64,000 bases of DNA from JAFLCM01 sp964510955. GTDB taxonomy: Bacteria > Planctomycetota > Phycisphaerae > Phycisphaerales > UBA1924. Shown piece after piece: positions 28,161 through 37,510 of the stretch. Under the pieces are notes generated by a model, which was not told the DNA's origin, searched no databases, and was given only the letters and a program-made list of their open reading frames with translations. Each line of letters starts with the position of its first letter. The first letter of the stretch is position 1. A program made the position numbers and the translations under genes. Where the stretch lies: contig CAZEDW010000010.1 of the NCBI GenBank assembly GCA_964510955.1, forward strand, positions 1 to 64,000, read 5' to 3'.

Positions 28161-28196
28161 TTGACACACCCCCGCGCTGGCCTTAGGTTTTCCACA
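28161..28196 (+). promoter_or_regulatory. Candidate dnaA promoter with overlapping DnaA box
   Basis: TTGACA (28161-28166, a perfect -35) is followed after 17 bases by TAGGTT (28184-28189, 3 of 6 to TATAAT). TTTTCCACA at 28188-28196 fits the DnaA-box consensus TTWTNCACA and overlaps the -10/start region. This is the classic layout of dnaA autorepression. The start codon is about 180 bases downstream. I see only this one good box, so it is not an oriC. Confidence 0.55.
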
Positions 28197-28377
28197 CCAA
28201 CATCACGCTGCTGATCGGGGCGTCTGATTCGTGCGGCGTCGCATCACGCGAAGCCGATCCCGACCGAGCAGAAGCAACTCTTCATCCCCTTCGACTGTTG
28301 ATTCTCCGTTCCGTTCTGTGGCAAGACCCCGCGGGCGACAGGCGTCGACTCCGCGTCCGTTGAAAGGTGAGTTTCTC

Positions 28378-29850
28378 ATGGCCGGCCCCGATCACAAGAT
28401 CTGGCTGGATGTGCTGTCGTATCTCCGCGCGCACCACCCCGACATGTGCCGCCAGTGGTTCGATGACATCGAGCCGCTGGGGGCCAGCGAGGGTGTGTTC
28501 CGCGTTTGTGTTGCCGAGCCGGTCCATAAGCGATACCTGGCCGAGAAGTGCGCCGACAGGTTCACCGAGGCCCTGCAGTCGGTCACCGGGCACCTGCTGA
28601 GCCTCCGGTTCGTCGGGGCCGAAGAGGCCCTGATGCAGCGCAACGGGTCGCACAACCACAACCACGCGACCGTCCCCGCCCCCGGGGCCGCTCCACGCCC
28701 GAGCTCCTCCCCGCGCCACCCCGGTCTGAGCGCCATCGGTGTCGAGACCAAGCCCGCCGCCCTCCGCTCGGGCGCCACCCCCCCCAGCGTGCCCTCGCGC
28801 CACGAGGGGCTGGTCCTGGTGCCGGATTACACATTCGAGAACTTCATCGTCGGCCCCGAGACGCGCCTGGCCCACGCGGCTGCGCTCGCTGTCTGTCAGA
28901 ACCCCGGGCGCACCTACAACCCGATGTTCATCCACGGCGGCGTGGGCCTGGGCAAGACCCACCTGCTCCAGGCCATGTGCCTGCGCATGCTCGCCGAGCA
29001 GCCGGGCGTCAACATCCACTACACATCCTGCGAAAACTTCATCAATCATTTCATGGAGGCGGTGCAGGCCGGCGAGATGAACGACTTCCGGCACCGCTTC
29101 CGCGACGTGCAGGTGCTCGTGATCGACGACATCCACTTCCTCACCCGGCGCGACCGAGCCCAGGAGGAGTTCTTCCACACCTTCAACGAGCTCTACACCG
29201 GCATCCGTCAGATCGTGCTCAGTTCCGACGCCGCCCCCGCCGACATCCCCGACCTTGAGCACCGCCTCCGCAGCCGCTTCCAGTGCGGGCTGGTCGTCGA
29301 GGTGCTGCCGCCTTGCTACGACACCCGGGTGCAGATCGTCAAGCAGAAGGCCAAGATCCGCGGCCTGACGATGCCCGACGACGTCGCCTGCTTCATCGCG
29401 GGGCGCACCACCAGCAACATCCGCGAGCTGGAGGGTGCTGTCGTCCGCGTTCAGATGCAGGCCAACGCCGACCGGTCTCCCATCAGCCTCGACCTCGCCC
29501 GCGCCGCGCTGGGCAACGGGCCGGGCGCCGCCCCCGGAACCCGCCCGGAGATCACCATCACCAACATCATCGACACCGTTGTCGAGCACTACGGCGTCAA
29601 GCTCTCAGACCTTCAGTCCAAGCGGCGCCAGAAGTCCATCGCCCACCCGAGGCAGGTATGCATGTTTCTCGCCCGACGACTGACCCGCTACTCGCTCGAG
29701 GAGATCGGCGGGTATTTCGGCGGGCGCGACCACACCACCGTCATGCACGCCGTCCGCACCATCGACGAGCGCCGGGCCGCGGACTCTGAGTTCGGCCGCG
29801 TTCTGGCCTCGATGGAGACGCGTCTTGGCGGGACGCCGGTCGCAGTCTGA
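28378..29850 (+). CDS. dnaA: Chromosomal replication initiator DnaA
   Basis: A 490-residue AAA+ initiator that binds DnaA boxes and unwinds oriC. Domain I (DnaB/partner-binding) spans about residues 1-85, domain II is a His/Pro-rich linker of about 60 residues, and domain III has Walker A GGVGLGKTH (Lys193), Walker B VLVIDDIHFL (Asp250-251) and the sensor region LSSDAAPADIPDLEHRLRSR. Domain IV ends with the DNA-binding signature GGRDHTTVMHAV. The ATG 28378 is preceded by AAAGGTGA. Neighbours are an MBL hydrolase and a LmbE-type deacetylase, not dnaN, recF or gyrB, so the origin is probably elsewhere. Confidence 0.95.
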   Translation: MAGPDHKIWLDVLSYLRAHHPDMCRQWFDDIEPLGASEGVFRVCVAEPVHKRYLAEKCADRFTEALQSVTGHLLSLRFVGAEEALMQRNGSHNHNHATVPAPGAAPRPSSSPRHPGLSAIGVETKPAALRSGATPPSVPSRHEGLVLVPDYTFENFIVGPETRLAHAAALAVCQNPGRTYNPMFIHGGVGLGKTHLLQAMCLRMLAEQPGVNIHYTSCENFINHFMEAVQAGEMNDFRHRFRDVQVLVIDDIHFLTRRDRAQEEFFHTFNELYTGIRQIVLSSDAAPADIPDLEHRLRSRFQCGLVVEVLPPCYDTRVQIVKQKAKIRGLTMPDDVACFIAGRTTSNIRELEGAVVRVQMQANADRSPISLDLARAALGNGPGAAPGTRPEITITNIIDTVVEHYGVKLSDLQSKRRQKSIAHPRQVCMFLARRLTRYSLEEIGGYFGGRDHTTVMHAVRTIDERRAADSEFGRVLASMETRLGGTPVAV

Positions 29851-29876
29851 TCGGTCGAACGCGGAGGGACGCCGGG

Positions 29877-30119
29877 GAAATGTGGAATGTGAAATGTGGG
29901 ATGTCGGATGTTGGAGTTTGGATGCTGGAAACACCGCGCGCGGTGACCCGTGCGCCAATCTGTGAAACAGGATGACCTCCGGAGCCGAGGGGCGCGCTCA
30001 AGCAACATCGCTGCTCATTCTTTCCCGGCACAGCCTGGCTAGCAGGCCAGAGAGCTCGACACTCGACACCCAAGATCTGACATCCGACGTCCGACATCCC
30101 ACCTCCCACATCGCATTCC
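29877..30119. repeat. Intergenic inverted repeat between dnaA and the LmbE gene
   Basis: The left arm 29877-29930 consists of GGAATGTG / GAAATGTG / GGGATGTC / GGATGTTG octamer-like units; the right arm 30060-30119 is its imperfect inverse (CACATCG, CCGACATCCC, CCGACGT blocks). The spacer is about 130 bases and encodes nothing I recognise. The right arm abuts the ATG of the next gene at 30121, leaving no visible ribosome binding site there. Confidence 0.88.
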
Positions 30120-30120
30120 C

Positions 30121-30870
30121 ATGCCCAACATCCTCATCATCGGCCCGCACCCCGACGACCAGGAAGCCGGCATGGGCGCCACCATCGCCAAGCTCGTGTC
30201 GCAGGGGCACGATGTGCTGCTGCTCGACATGACCGACGGCGAGCCCACACCACTGGGCAGCCCTGAAACCCGTGCGCGCGAATCCGCGGCCGCCGCATCC
30301 ATCCTCGGCGTCAAGCGGGTTCAACTCGGGCTTAAGAACCGTTTCGTTGAGCACACCATCGACGCCCGCCACAAGGTCGCTTCGGTGATCCGCGGCCATC
30401 AGTCGAACATCTTGTTCGTCCCGTTCTTTGAGGACGCCCACCCCGATCACCGGGCCGTCACACGCATCGCCGAGGACGCCCGTTTCGACGCCAAGCTCAC
30501 CAAGCTCGACTTCCCGGAAATCCCCGGCCTGCGCGAGGCCACCGGTCGCGGCCCCAACGTCCCCGGCGCACCCACTTACCCCCGCTGGCTGTTCTATTAC
30601 TTCGCCACGCACCTGCGCTGGGTGCCGCAGCCGTCGTTCCTGATCGACGTGACCGGCTTCGAAGAGAAAAAGATCGCCGCGATGGAGGCGTACCACTCGC
30701 AGTTCGTGGCCCCCGGGCGCATCGGCCAGCAGGTGAAGGGGCGCCTGCCGCGCGAATGGGTGACCAACAGCCTGGGCTACTGGGGAACACGGATCGGCAC
30801 GGCGTACGCCGAGCCGTTCTTCAGCAAAGAGCCGCTGGGATTGACGGGTCTGGGCGAGTTGGCGTCCTGA
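30121..30870 (+). CDS. LmbE-family deacetylase, BshB1-like
   Basis: A 249-residue zinc-dependent N-deacetylase of the PIG-L/LmbE family. The metal motif PHPDDQE is at residues 9-15 and the second one, AHPDH, near residue 103. The strand pattern, DMTDGEPTPLGSPETRARES and RFVEHTIDARHKVASVIRGH are typical of the bacillithiol branch (BshB1, deacetylating GlcNAc-malate). The C-terminal SQFVAPGRIGQQV and GYWGTRIGTAYAEPF segments also fit BshB1. Bacillithiol synthesis is therefore inferred; the other genes (bshA, bshC) are not in the window. The start is the first ATG; no SD is seen because the repeat arm occupies the leader. Confidence 0.8.
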   Translation: MPNILIIGPHPDDQEAGMGATIAKLVSQGHDVLLLDMTDGEPTPLGSPETRARESAAAASILGVKRVQLGLKNRFVEHTIDARHKVASVIRGHQSNILFVPFFEDAHPDHRAVTRIAEDARFDAKLTKLDFPEIPGLREATGRGPNVPGAPTYPRWLFYYFATHLRWVPQPSFLIDVTGFEEKKIAAMEAYHSQFVAPGRIGQQVKGRLPREWVTNSLGYWGTRIGTAYAEPFFSKEPLGLTGLGELAS

Positions 30871-30919
30871 AGCGTCGTCCGCTCACGTCGTGGGCGGTTG
30901 ACTGTGGGCGTCACGCTGT

Positions 30920-31882
30920 TCAGCTCTGACTGCGAAAGTGCTGGACGCAAGCGGGAATAGGGTCGAGCAAGTCGCCGGCCAACATTCCGCCTGTCGCCTG
31001 ACGGCTCCTGGTCCACGCCCTCCCTGCCATCGCGTGCACCGCGACGCCCAGGCACGCAGCTTCAAACAGGCTCAATGCCCCGGTTGCCGGCGGGCGGGCC
31101 TCAAAGTGCTGGGCCAGCAGCGAGCCGATGATCCCGGCCAGCACGTCGCCCGAGCCGCCGGTGGCCAGGGCCGGGTTGGGCGCGTCGAGCGTCCACGAGC
31201 GTTCGCCGTCCGCTACGACCGTCGCCGCGCCCTTGAGCACGACAACGCACGCGAGCTTGCGGGCCAGCGCTCCGGCGGCCTCGGCCCTCTCGGGATCGGT
31301 CCGCGGGTGCTCCAGCACGCCCAGCGTCTTGGCCAGGCGCGCGAACTCCCCCGGGTGAGGCGTCAGCACCGCCGCCGCCCGCAGGTCTCGCGGCAGGTCC
31401 GGCGTCTCCGCCAGCCGGTTCAGGCCGTCGGCGTCCACCACCACCGGGACACGATCCTGGCCCACGGCGCGCAGTACCAGCGACCGCTCGCCCTCGCCCG
31501 CCCCGAGGGCCGGGCCGATCACAACCGCATTCACTTCGTGAAGTTGCTTGTCGAGCATCTGGGCCGCGACGTGCCCCAGCATGCCGCCTTCGTTGTCAAC
31601 CGCCACCGGGAGCCCCGTGCAGACCGGCGCGACGGTCAGGGCCGAGTCGATCACCGGCGCGGGCGTCATGAGTCGCGCCAGGCCGCAGCCGGTGCGCAGC
31701 GACGCGAGCGCCGCCAGGGCCGCGCCGCCGAACATCCGCACGGCCTTCTCCGGGTGAGCCACGGGCGCCGCCGCGCAGCCGCCGATCACCAGCACCGTTC
31801 CGAAGGTGCCCTTGTGGCCGTTTGCGGGCCGTGCCGGCAAGCGGCACTCCTTGGGCGGCGAGACGGCGTCGTTCGGGATCAT
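30920..31882 (-). CDS. nnrD: ADP-dependent NAD(P)H-hydrate dehydratase (C-terminal NnrD domain type)
   Basis: A 320-residue ribokinase-like protein that repairs hydrated NAD(P)H using ADP. It shows GTVLVIGGCAAAP, VVVDADGLNRLAE, VLTPHPGEFARL and the diagnostic NPALATGGSGDVLAGIIGSL loop that carries the catalytic aspartate (GSGD). It is the dehydratase domain alone: the N-terminal epimerase (YjeF_N/NnrE) is absent, which is usual when the two are separate genes. Minus strand, convergent with the LmbE gene; no operon partner is apparent. Confidence 0.88.
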   Translation of the reverse strand: MIPNDAVSPPKECRLPARPANGHKGTFGTVLVIGGCAAAPVAHPEKAVRMFGGAALAALASLRTGCGLARLMTPAPVIDSALTVAPVCTGLPVAVDNEGGMLGHVAAQMLDKQLHEVNAVVIGPALGAGEGERSLVLRAVGQDRVPVVVDADGLNRLAETPDLPRDLRAAAVLTPHPGEFARLAKTLGVLEHPRTDPERAEAAGALARKLACVVVLKGAATVVADGERSWTLDAPNPALATGGSGDVLAGIIGSLLAQHFEARPPATGALSLFEAACLGVAVHAMAGRAWTRSRQATGGMLAGDLLDPIPACVQHFRSQS

Positions 31883-31960
31883 GACTGGCGGCCCATGGGC
31901 GCGTTGGTGGGGGTTGCCGCCGAAGCGAAACGCCGGGAAGAAATACCCGCGTCACAACCT

Positions 31961-31996
31961 GATTTTCGCTTTTCGATCTTCACGCTTCGTTTTCAC
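31961..31996. repeat. Repeat arm of the mreB-mreC type
   Basis: ATTTTCGCTTTTCGAT followed by a TTCAC / TTCG / TTTTCAC tail. It matches the right arm at 11312-11345 over most of its length and sits directly behind the stop of the S1/P1-like gene. A possible, much more degenerate inverted partner is at 31921-31944 (CGAAGCGAAACGCCGGGAAG). Confidence 0.65.
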
Positions 31997-33136
31997 TCAC
32001 TTCCCCGGCTCGCGGGGAGCGCTCTTCTTCGCCGCGGCCTCGTCGGCGTCTTTCGCCGGCGGGGGACGCCTGGTGGGTGGCGGGATGCTGGGCTGGTTCT
32101 CCGGCGGGGTGCCGTAGGTGAAGTAGTCGATGTCCTGCTTCACCGGGTCGCTGGTCTCCCAGGCCGCCCGGTACAGCGCCGCCAGCACCGACGCCCCGTC
32201 GCGGAGGCGCTCTTCGAGGAAGGCCTTGCCCTCGGGCTTCAGCAGCGAGCCGTCCTTGTGCATCTTGTAGACGGTCTCGACCTGTTGGTGCGACCGCTCG
32301 ATCTCCGCCAGCACGTCCTTCCACGGGTTCGTCGCGTCGACTTTGGCGGGCGTTACGGGCTTCGCCATCATCGGCTCGTACTCGACCTTGAGGATGCTGA
32401 TGGCGCCGCCGTCGATCCACGAGTGGATCGCCCCGTCGGTCGTGTATTTCTCGGGGTTGGATTCCGGGGGGCCCACCCAGCCGTGGTGATGGATGGTGGT
32501 GTGCAGCGGCTGGGCCAGGTCGCCGACGAAGTGCGACAGGCGTCCCATATGGAAGATCGCGTTCTGCTTGGCCTGCTCGAGCTGGTTCTCCCGGCCCGTC
32601 ACCCCGAGCAGCTCGATGATCTTGATGGTGCGGAAGCTGGCCTGGAGATTCCCGTAGCTTTCCAGCACCGCGTACGGCGCCAGGCCGGGCCACTCGTGCA
32701 CGTTGTTCTTGTCCGCCTCGGGCTTGTAATCGGCGAAGCGCTCGGGGTGCTTTTCACGGGCCAGGGTCATGGCCTTGATGAACTGGTGGCGCAGCGCCGG
32801 GATGGTCTGGAGCGTCAGGTCCCAGTCCTTGAGCATTTCCACGTCGATGTAGTGGTCCGGCTCGTTCATGTGAACGAGCTGGGGCGTCTGCTGGGCGCGG
32901 ATGCGGTCGGGCTCGCCGGACTGATAGGCGACCGCCGCCCGCACCTTCGGCTCGGTCAACCAAAGCGGCATCCCCGCCGACCGTCCGTCGGTCGCGCCCG
33001 GCGCCGGCTTGTCGATCCCCATCATCGCGTCCATCGCCAGCAGGGTGATGACGCGGTGTCCGTGGGCGTCCCACGCCATGGAGGCGGGTGCGAGCCCGGT
33101 CAGGACGACAGCGGCGACGATCGTTCTTGGCTTCAT
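31997..33136 (-). CDS. S1/P1 nuclease-like or zinc phospholipase C-like exported protein
   Basis: A 379-residue exported protein whose signal peptide (MKPRTIVAAVVLTGLAPASMA) would be cut just before WDAHGHRVI. A mature N-terminal tryptophan followed by xxxGH is the first zinc ligand set of S1/P1 nucleases and zinc-dependent phospholipase C. Other trinuclear-zinc motifs are visible: MGRLSHFVGDLAQPLH (the LSHFxGDxxQPLH motif) and NEPDHYIDV. The middle carries extra segments and the tail is Pro/Lys-rich. The substrate (single-stranded nucleic acid or phospholipid) cannot be told. ATG 33136 is chosen as it gives the signal peptide. Confidence 0.78.
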   Translation of the reverse strand: MKPRTIVAAVVLTGLAPASMAWDAHGHRVITLLAMDAMMGIDKPAPGATDGRSAGMPLWLTEPKVRAAVAYQSGEPDRIRAQQTPQLVHMNEPDHYIDVEMLKDWDLTLQTIPALRHQFIKAMTLAREKHPERFADYKPEADKNNVHEWPGLAPYAVLESYGNLQASFRTIKIIELLGVTGRENQLEQAKQNAIFHMGRLSHFVGDLAQPLHTTIHHHGWVGPPESNPEKYTTDGAIHSWIDGGAISILKVEYEPMMAKPVTPAKVDATNPWKDVLAEIERSHQQVETVYKMHKDGSLLKPEGKAFLEERLRDGASVLAALYRAAWETSDPVKQDIDYFTYGTPPENQPSIPPPTRRPPPAKDADEAAAKKSAPREPGK

Positions 33137-33273
33137 GTCGGGGCTCCTTGGAGAACCCCGAACAATAGCGGATTTCGCCCGCTCGCAACGACAGCGCGAG
33201 GAGGCCACGGATGATCACGGATCGAATGCAGGGTTCAACCCAGGTTCACCCGTGCTCTGTCGTGACCACTGCT

Positions 33274-36200
33274 TCACCGGCGCCGCTTGGGGCCGCCCGC
33301 GGGGGCGTCCGCTTTGTCGCCTTCCTTCTTGTCCTCGGTGCTCAGCGTGTACGCCTCCGGGGCCGTCTCGGGCTCATCGGTCACGGTCCATACCTGCCCG
33401 TCGTGCAGGTACATCCGCTGCTGCTCGCCGAGGTTCATGGGTCGGGCGCCGAGGCGCCCGAACACGCTGGTCTGGAAGCCGCTCTCGTCGACCGCGCGGT
33501 CTCGGTCGAGGCCCTTGCTGATGGCCAGGCAGGGTCCGTCGGTCTTGCGCCAGGCGATCAGCCGCGGGTCCAGCGGCGGGATGAAACCGCGGAACTGCGG
33601 CGTGGTGTTCGGGCCCATCAACTGCAGCACCTTGAACCCGGCGTTGCCGTCGGCGACGTATGCGTACATGCTCGCGTTGGTCATGCCGACCTTGACGTCG
33701 CGGGTGTCCTTCAGTTCGCCGCCGGCGTTGAACAGCTTGTAGAGCGTCGGTTTTTCGGCGCTGGTCACGTCGACGATGGCCACGCCCGCCGAGCCGGCGG
33801 CGACGTAGGCGTAGCTGCGTGCGACGTACAGCCGGTGCTTTTCGCCGGGCAGTGGCAGGGCCGATCCCTGCACATAGAACGCCTTCTCGGGCTGGGTCAC
33901 GTCGAAGACCTTGAGACCCTCTTCATCGGTGACGAACGCGTAGCGGAACTGCACGGCGACCGCCTGCGGGTTCTTCAGCACGTCGCTGCCGACGTGGGCG
34001 GCGAGCTTGGGGTTGGTGGGGTCGTCCACGTCGATGATGACCAGCCCCTGCGGGCTGGTGCAGTAAACGTAGTGCCCGGCGAGGGTGAGGTGCGTGAAGC
34101 CTGTGAGCAGGCCTTCGGGGTTGAACGCGGTGCCGCCGGTCTTGAGCTTGGCCCGCTCCATGAAGTTGTTGGTCGGGTCGCCGTCGAGCAGGGTGCCGGC
34201 AAAGGTCATGATGAGACCTTCTTCGGCGTCGGCGATGTACAGGTAGGCGTAGATGGGGTGGACGCGCGTCTCCTGGTTGACGTGCCAGGGCTGCGGCTCG
34301 TCGAGCCCGATGGCGCGGGGCTTGGACGGGTCGGAGCTCATGCGTGTGCGGGCCGGGTCGACGCCGAGCGTCGTTGGGCTGGCGACCGCCACGCAGTTCC
34401 TGGTCGAGAACCCGAGGTTCTGACCCAGCGGCGAGACGGGGCTGGTCACGATGCGCTCGGAGAAGCCCTTGTGGTCGATGGCCTGGATATCAAAGCAGTA
34501 GAAGCCGGCCTTGCCGCGCGCGACGTAGAGGTATTCGCCGCGGTGCTGTAGGTCGAGCACCTCCGCCCCGTTGAACCAGCCCAGGGCGCCCTTGCCGTCG
34601 TGGTGATAGGCGGTCTTCAGCTCGCGCTTGTCGTCTTCCACGAACTTCTTGTACTCGTCCGGCCACGCCATCGACTGGAAGTACGAGCCGAAGACGGCCT
34701 GGGGCTCGTCGTGCTCGGTTACAACGACGCCCTCGAGGCCGGCCTTGCCCTCGGCGACGTACACCTGGCGTCCAAAGAAGTTCACCATGTTGGTGCCCTG
34801 GAGCAGGAGCTGGGCCATCCAGGCGTTGTTGTCGCCGCTGCGCGAGACGTGGCAGTCGGTGCACATCTTGGTGGTGCCCTGGGCGCCGGTAGCGTGGGGG
34901 AAGTGCGGGTTGAAAGTCTGGCCGGAGTAGCCCTCGCCGGAGATGGTCTGCTGCTGGTGGTAGATCCACTCGCGGTTGAGGTTCTGGCTGGAGACGATGA
35001 CCGCGGTTGACGACCGCACCGGCACGATCTTGCCTCCCTTGACCGTCGAGTCGCGCCCGAGCTGGTAGGTGTCGTCGCGCAGCACCTGGAAGTTGTACCG
35101 GGTGTAGTTGCGGGCGTAGAGGCTCTCGTTGTGCAGCATCGGGGCGCGCTCGTTTGCGGCCATGGGCAGGTGGCACCCTGCGCAGCTGGTCATCCAGCTC
35201 GTGTGGCAGGTGAAGCACTCCATTTTGTCCATGTTGTGGGCGAGCTTCTTCTGCTCGTCCTTCTTGGGCGAATCGCCCCAGCGCACCTGCCCGCTCGACG
35301 CGTCGCGGTAGACCGTCTTGGCGTAGCGGCTCTTCTTGGCCGCGTCGGGGTTGGCCTTGGCCCACTCGCTGCCGGGGTTGATGGTGTCGATGGTCTGGGT
35401 AACGGTCCACACCAGCGAGGGGTCGAAGACCGAGCGCTGGATGAGCTTGCCGCCCTTCCACTCGAAGCGCTTGCCCTTGGCGGCGCGGAGCTTGGAAAGG
35501 TCGGTGCCGACGACTTCGCCCTTCTCGTTCCGCGGGGCGGCGGGGCCGCTGGTGCGCAGCGTCGCCTTGGCGCTGTAATCGCCGTGGCAGTCCTGGCAGC
35601 GGATCTCCACCGCGTTGCGGACCTCGCCGTAGAGCTTGCCGTTGCCGTGCATGTCCTGCTTGAAGTGGCAGTCGACGCACTGCATGCCGTACTTGGTAAG
35701 GTGGATATCGCCGAGGTGGACGGCCTTCTTCCACTTCTCCGGGTCGTTCGGATCGATCACGTTGCCCTGCTCGTCGAGCAGGTTGCCGTGCCGGTCCTTT
35801 TTCTGCACCCCGCGAAACATCCACCCGTGCCCGTGGAAGTCGGCGAACTGGGTGTGCTTGAGCTGGGCGTTGAACTCGGGTGAGCCGGTCTTTTCAAGGA
35901 AGTTCTCACCCGCCGCCTGGCCCTTGTGGTTGACGGCGTAGGGGTAGAGGTTTCCCCACAGCCCGCGGATGGCCGCGTCGTCGGGGTTCTTGCGGAGGCT
36001 CTCCCAGCGCTGCTCGTCCGTGGGTTTGGCGCTTCGGCTGGGGTACATGAACTCGGCGTCGGACTCCAGGTCCCACCACATGTACCCGGTGTACGTGTTG
36101 GCGTAACTGGTGCCGGGGTGGATGTGGCAGACGATGCACTGGCTGGTGGGTATCGCGTTGCTCAGCACGTGCGACACCGGGTGCCCCGGCTCGTTCTTGG

Positions 36201-37491
36201 GGATCGTCGGGTCTACGGTGAAGCTGTGACCGGTGTTGCCCTTGGCCGCGAGGTCCTTGCCCGAGTGGCGTTCCTGCCGATCGTTGGCGTACGCGGTGTG
36301 GCAGGCGCCGCAGCCCGAAGCGCGAAAGTCGCCGGGGTGGTCGTTCGTTCCTTGGAAGCTGAGAATGGGGTCGAGCAGACGGGTCTTTTGCAGGCCAAGG
36401 AACACCGGGTCGGTGCGGATCTTCGTGCCCAGCCCGCGGGGCGACAGTCCCTTGTCCGCCTTGCCGCCCTCGGCGAGAGGGTTGGGCAGGCCGATGGCGC
36501 CGGGTTCCTCATTGGGGACGGCGCCCCCGGGGACGGGCAGCCTAGTGCCGCGTTCAAACACCCGCAGGATGTTGCCCGGCTCAGAGATCGCCCAGACCGG
36601 GAGAGGGTTGAGCCAGGCGATGACGCCCTCTTCCTTCATCTCCTTGTCGGTGGGCTTGCGGACGGTCTTGATGCCCTTGCTGTCGGCCTCGACCACGCCC
36701 TGAAGGCGCTCGGGGATGCCGAAGGCGTTGTAGCTCTCGCCGTAGGCAGGGATCTTGTTGGGGATGATGCCGTTGTTGTAGAGCGCCGCGCCCCAGAGCT
36801 GGCAGCCCGTCTTCATGATGCTGTGGTTGACGTAGGCGACTTCCTGGGCGTGGCAAGCGCCGCAGGCCCAGTCGGCGACGCGCAGGTCGCCGGGGTTGAT
36901 GAAACGGATGAACTCGGGCGATTCCTGGTTCAGCAGCGCGCTGGTGGCCTCGGGCGTGCGCGAGCCGTGCAGCACCGCGTGGCCACTCTCGCCGCCCTTG
37001 GAATGGTGGTCGCCGTAGCGGATCGTGGGATGCCCGTACCACGCCTCGGGGTTGCGCGGCTGGACGTGGGCCTTGCCCATCGCGTGGAGGTAGGCCTCGT
37101 CAGTGATCTCACCATCGCTCTTGCCGCCGGGGCGCCCGGGCTTGTCGAGCGGAGACTTGACGGTGCCGTCGCCGCCGTGGCAGTCGATGCAACTGATGTT
37201 GGGGGTGTCGCCGGGGTGGGCGTTGAAGTGGTCCGTCTCCCCGTGGCACGACACGCAGCCCGCCGACGCCGCCAGGGCCGCTTCCTTCGACTCGTACTTC
37301 CCGCTCTCGGCGCGGGGCGACATGCGGCGGGCCAGCTCGACCTTGGCCTTTTCGGGGTCCGACATGTCCTTGATGAAAGCGCGATCCCATGGCTCGCCGT
37401 TCTTCCAGTAGTGCGCGTGCTCGCACGCGACCAGGACGCCGACAAGCCCGATGGAGGCGAGCGCGACTTTGTAGCGGATGGGGGTGGACAT
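33274..37491 (-). CDS. Decaheme c-type cytochrome lipoprotein with LVIVD propeller
   Basis: A 1405-residue protein. A signal with lipobox (IGLVGVLVAC, lipidated Cys23) anchors it to a membrane. Ten CxxCH heme-binding motifs lie at about residues 79, 100, 209, 393, 451, 603, 631, 758, 769 and 877 (for example CVSCH, CIDCH, CIVCH, CFTCH, CAGCH, CTDCH). From about residue 910 to 1320 comes a heme-free beta-propeller of LVIVD-type repeats (GLVIIDVDDPTNPKLA, GVAIVDVTSAEKPTLY, GLKVFDVTQPEKAFYV). The C-terminus is a charged tail. Ten hemes over 800 residues suggest a long electron wire at the cell surface. The barrel-protein gene lies 119 bases upstream on the same strand. ATG 37491 gives the lipobox; the upstream in-frame ATG is inside a repeat. 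Confidence 0.88.
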   Translation of the reverse strand: MSTPIRYKVALASIGLVGVLVACEHAHYWKNGEPWDRAFIKDMSDPEKAKVELARRMSPRAESGKYESKEAALAASAGCVSCHGETDHFNAHPGDTPNISCIDCHGGDGTVKSPLDKPGRPGGKSDGEITDEAYLHAMGKAHVQPRNPEAWYGHPTIRYGDHHSKGGESGHAVLHGSRTPEATSALLNQESPEFIRFINPGDLRVADWACGACHAQEVAYVNHSIMKTGCQLWGAALYNNGIIPNKIPAYGESYNAFGIPERLQGVVEADSKGIKTVRKPTDKEMKEEGVIAWLNPLPVWAISEPGNILRVFERGTRLPVPGGAVPNEEPGAIGLPNPLAEGGKADKGLSPRGLGTKIRTDPVFLGLQKTRLLDPILSFQGTNDHPGDFRASGCGACHTAYANDRQERHSGKDLAAKGNTGHSFTVDPTIPKNEPGHPVSHVLSNAIPTSQCIVCHIHPGTSYANTYTGYMWWDLESDAEFMYPSRSAKPTDEQRWESLRKNPDDAAIRGLWGNLYPYAVNHKGQAAGENFLEKTGSPEFNAQLKHTQFADFHGHGWMFRGVQKKDRHGNLLDEQGNVIDPNDPEKWKKAVHLGDIHLTKYGMQCVDCHFKQDMHGNGKLYGEVRNAVEIRCQDCHGDYSAKATLRTSGPAAPRNEKGEVVGTDLSKLRAAKGKRFEWKGGKLIQRSVFDPSLVWTVTQTIDTINPGSEWAKANPDAAKKSRYAKTVYRDASSGQVRWGDSPKKDEQKKLAHNMDKMECFTCHTSWMTSCAGCHLPMAANERAPMLHNESLYARNYTRYNFQVLRDDTYQLGRDSTVKGGKIVPVRSSTAVIVSSQNLNREWIYHQQQTISGEGYSGQTFNPHFPHATGAQGTTKMCTDCHVSRSGDNNAWMAQLLLQGTNMVNFFGRQVYVAEGKAGLEGVVVTEHDEPQAVFGSYFQSMAWPDEYKKFVEDDKRELKTAYHHDGKGALGWFNGAEVLDLQHRGEYLYVARGKAGFYCFDIQAIDHKGFSERIVTSPVSPLGQNLGFSTRNCVAVASPTTLGVDPARTRMSSDPSKPRAIGLDEPQPWHVNQETRVHPIYAYLYIADAEEGLIMTFAGTLLDGDPTNNFMERAKLKTGGTAFNPEGLLTGFTHLTLAGHYVYCTSPQGLVIIDVDDPTNPKLAAHVGSDVLKNPQAVAVQFRYAFVTDEEGLKVFDVTQPEKAFYVQGSALPLPGEKHRLYVARSYAYVAAGSAGVAIVDVTSAEKPTLYKLFNAGGELKDTRDVKVGMTNASMYAYVADGNAGFKVLQLMGPNTTPQFRGFIPPLDPRLIAWRKTDGPCLAISKGLDRDRAVDESGFQTSVFGRLGARPMNLGEQQRMYLHDGQVWTVTDEPETAPEAYTLSTEDKKEGDKADAPAGGPKRRR

Positions 37492-37510
37492 GGGAGGGGA
37501 GGGGAGGGGG

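Noticed and set aside
28124..28377. Chromosomal origin in front of dnaA
   Set aside because: Only one good DnaA box, no AT-rich unwinding region, and no dnaN or gidA next to it.
30938..33214. A 758-codon open frame on the plus strand
   Set aside because: It runs antisense to nnrD and the S1/P1-like gene, whose proteins have clear family motifs; its own translation is Arg/Gly/His-rich with no domain. It is typical of GC-rich antisense frames.
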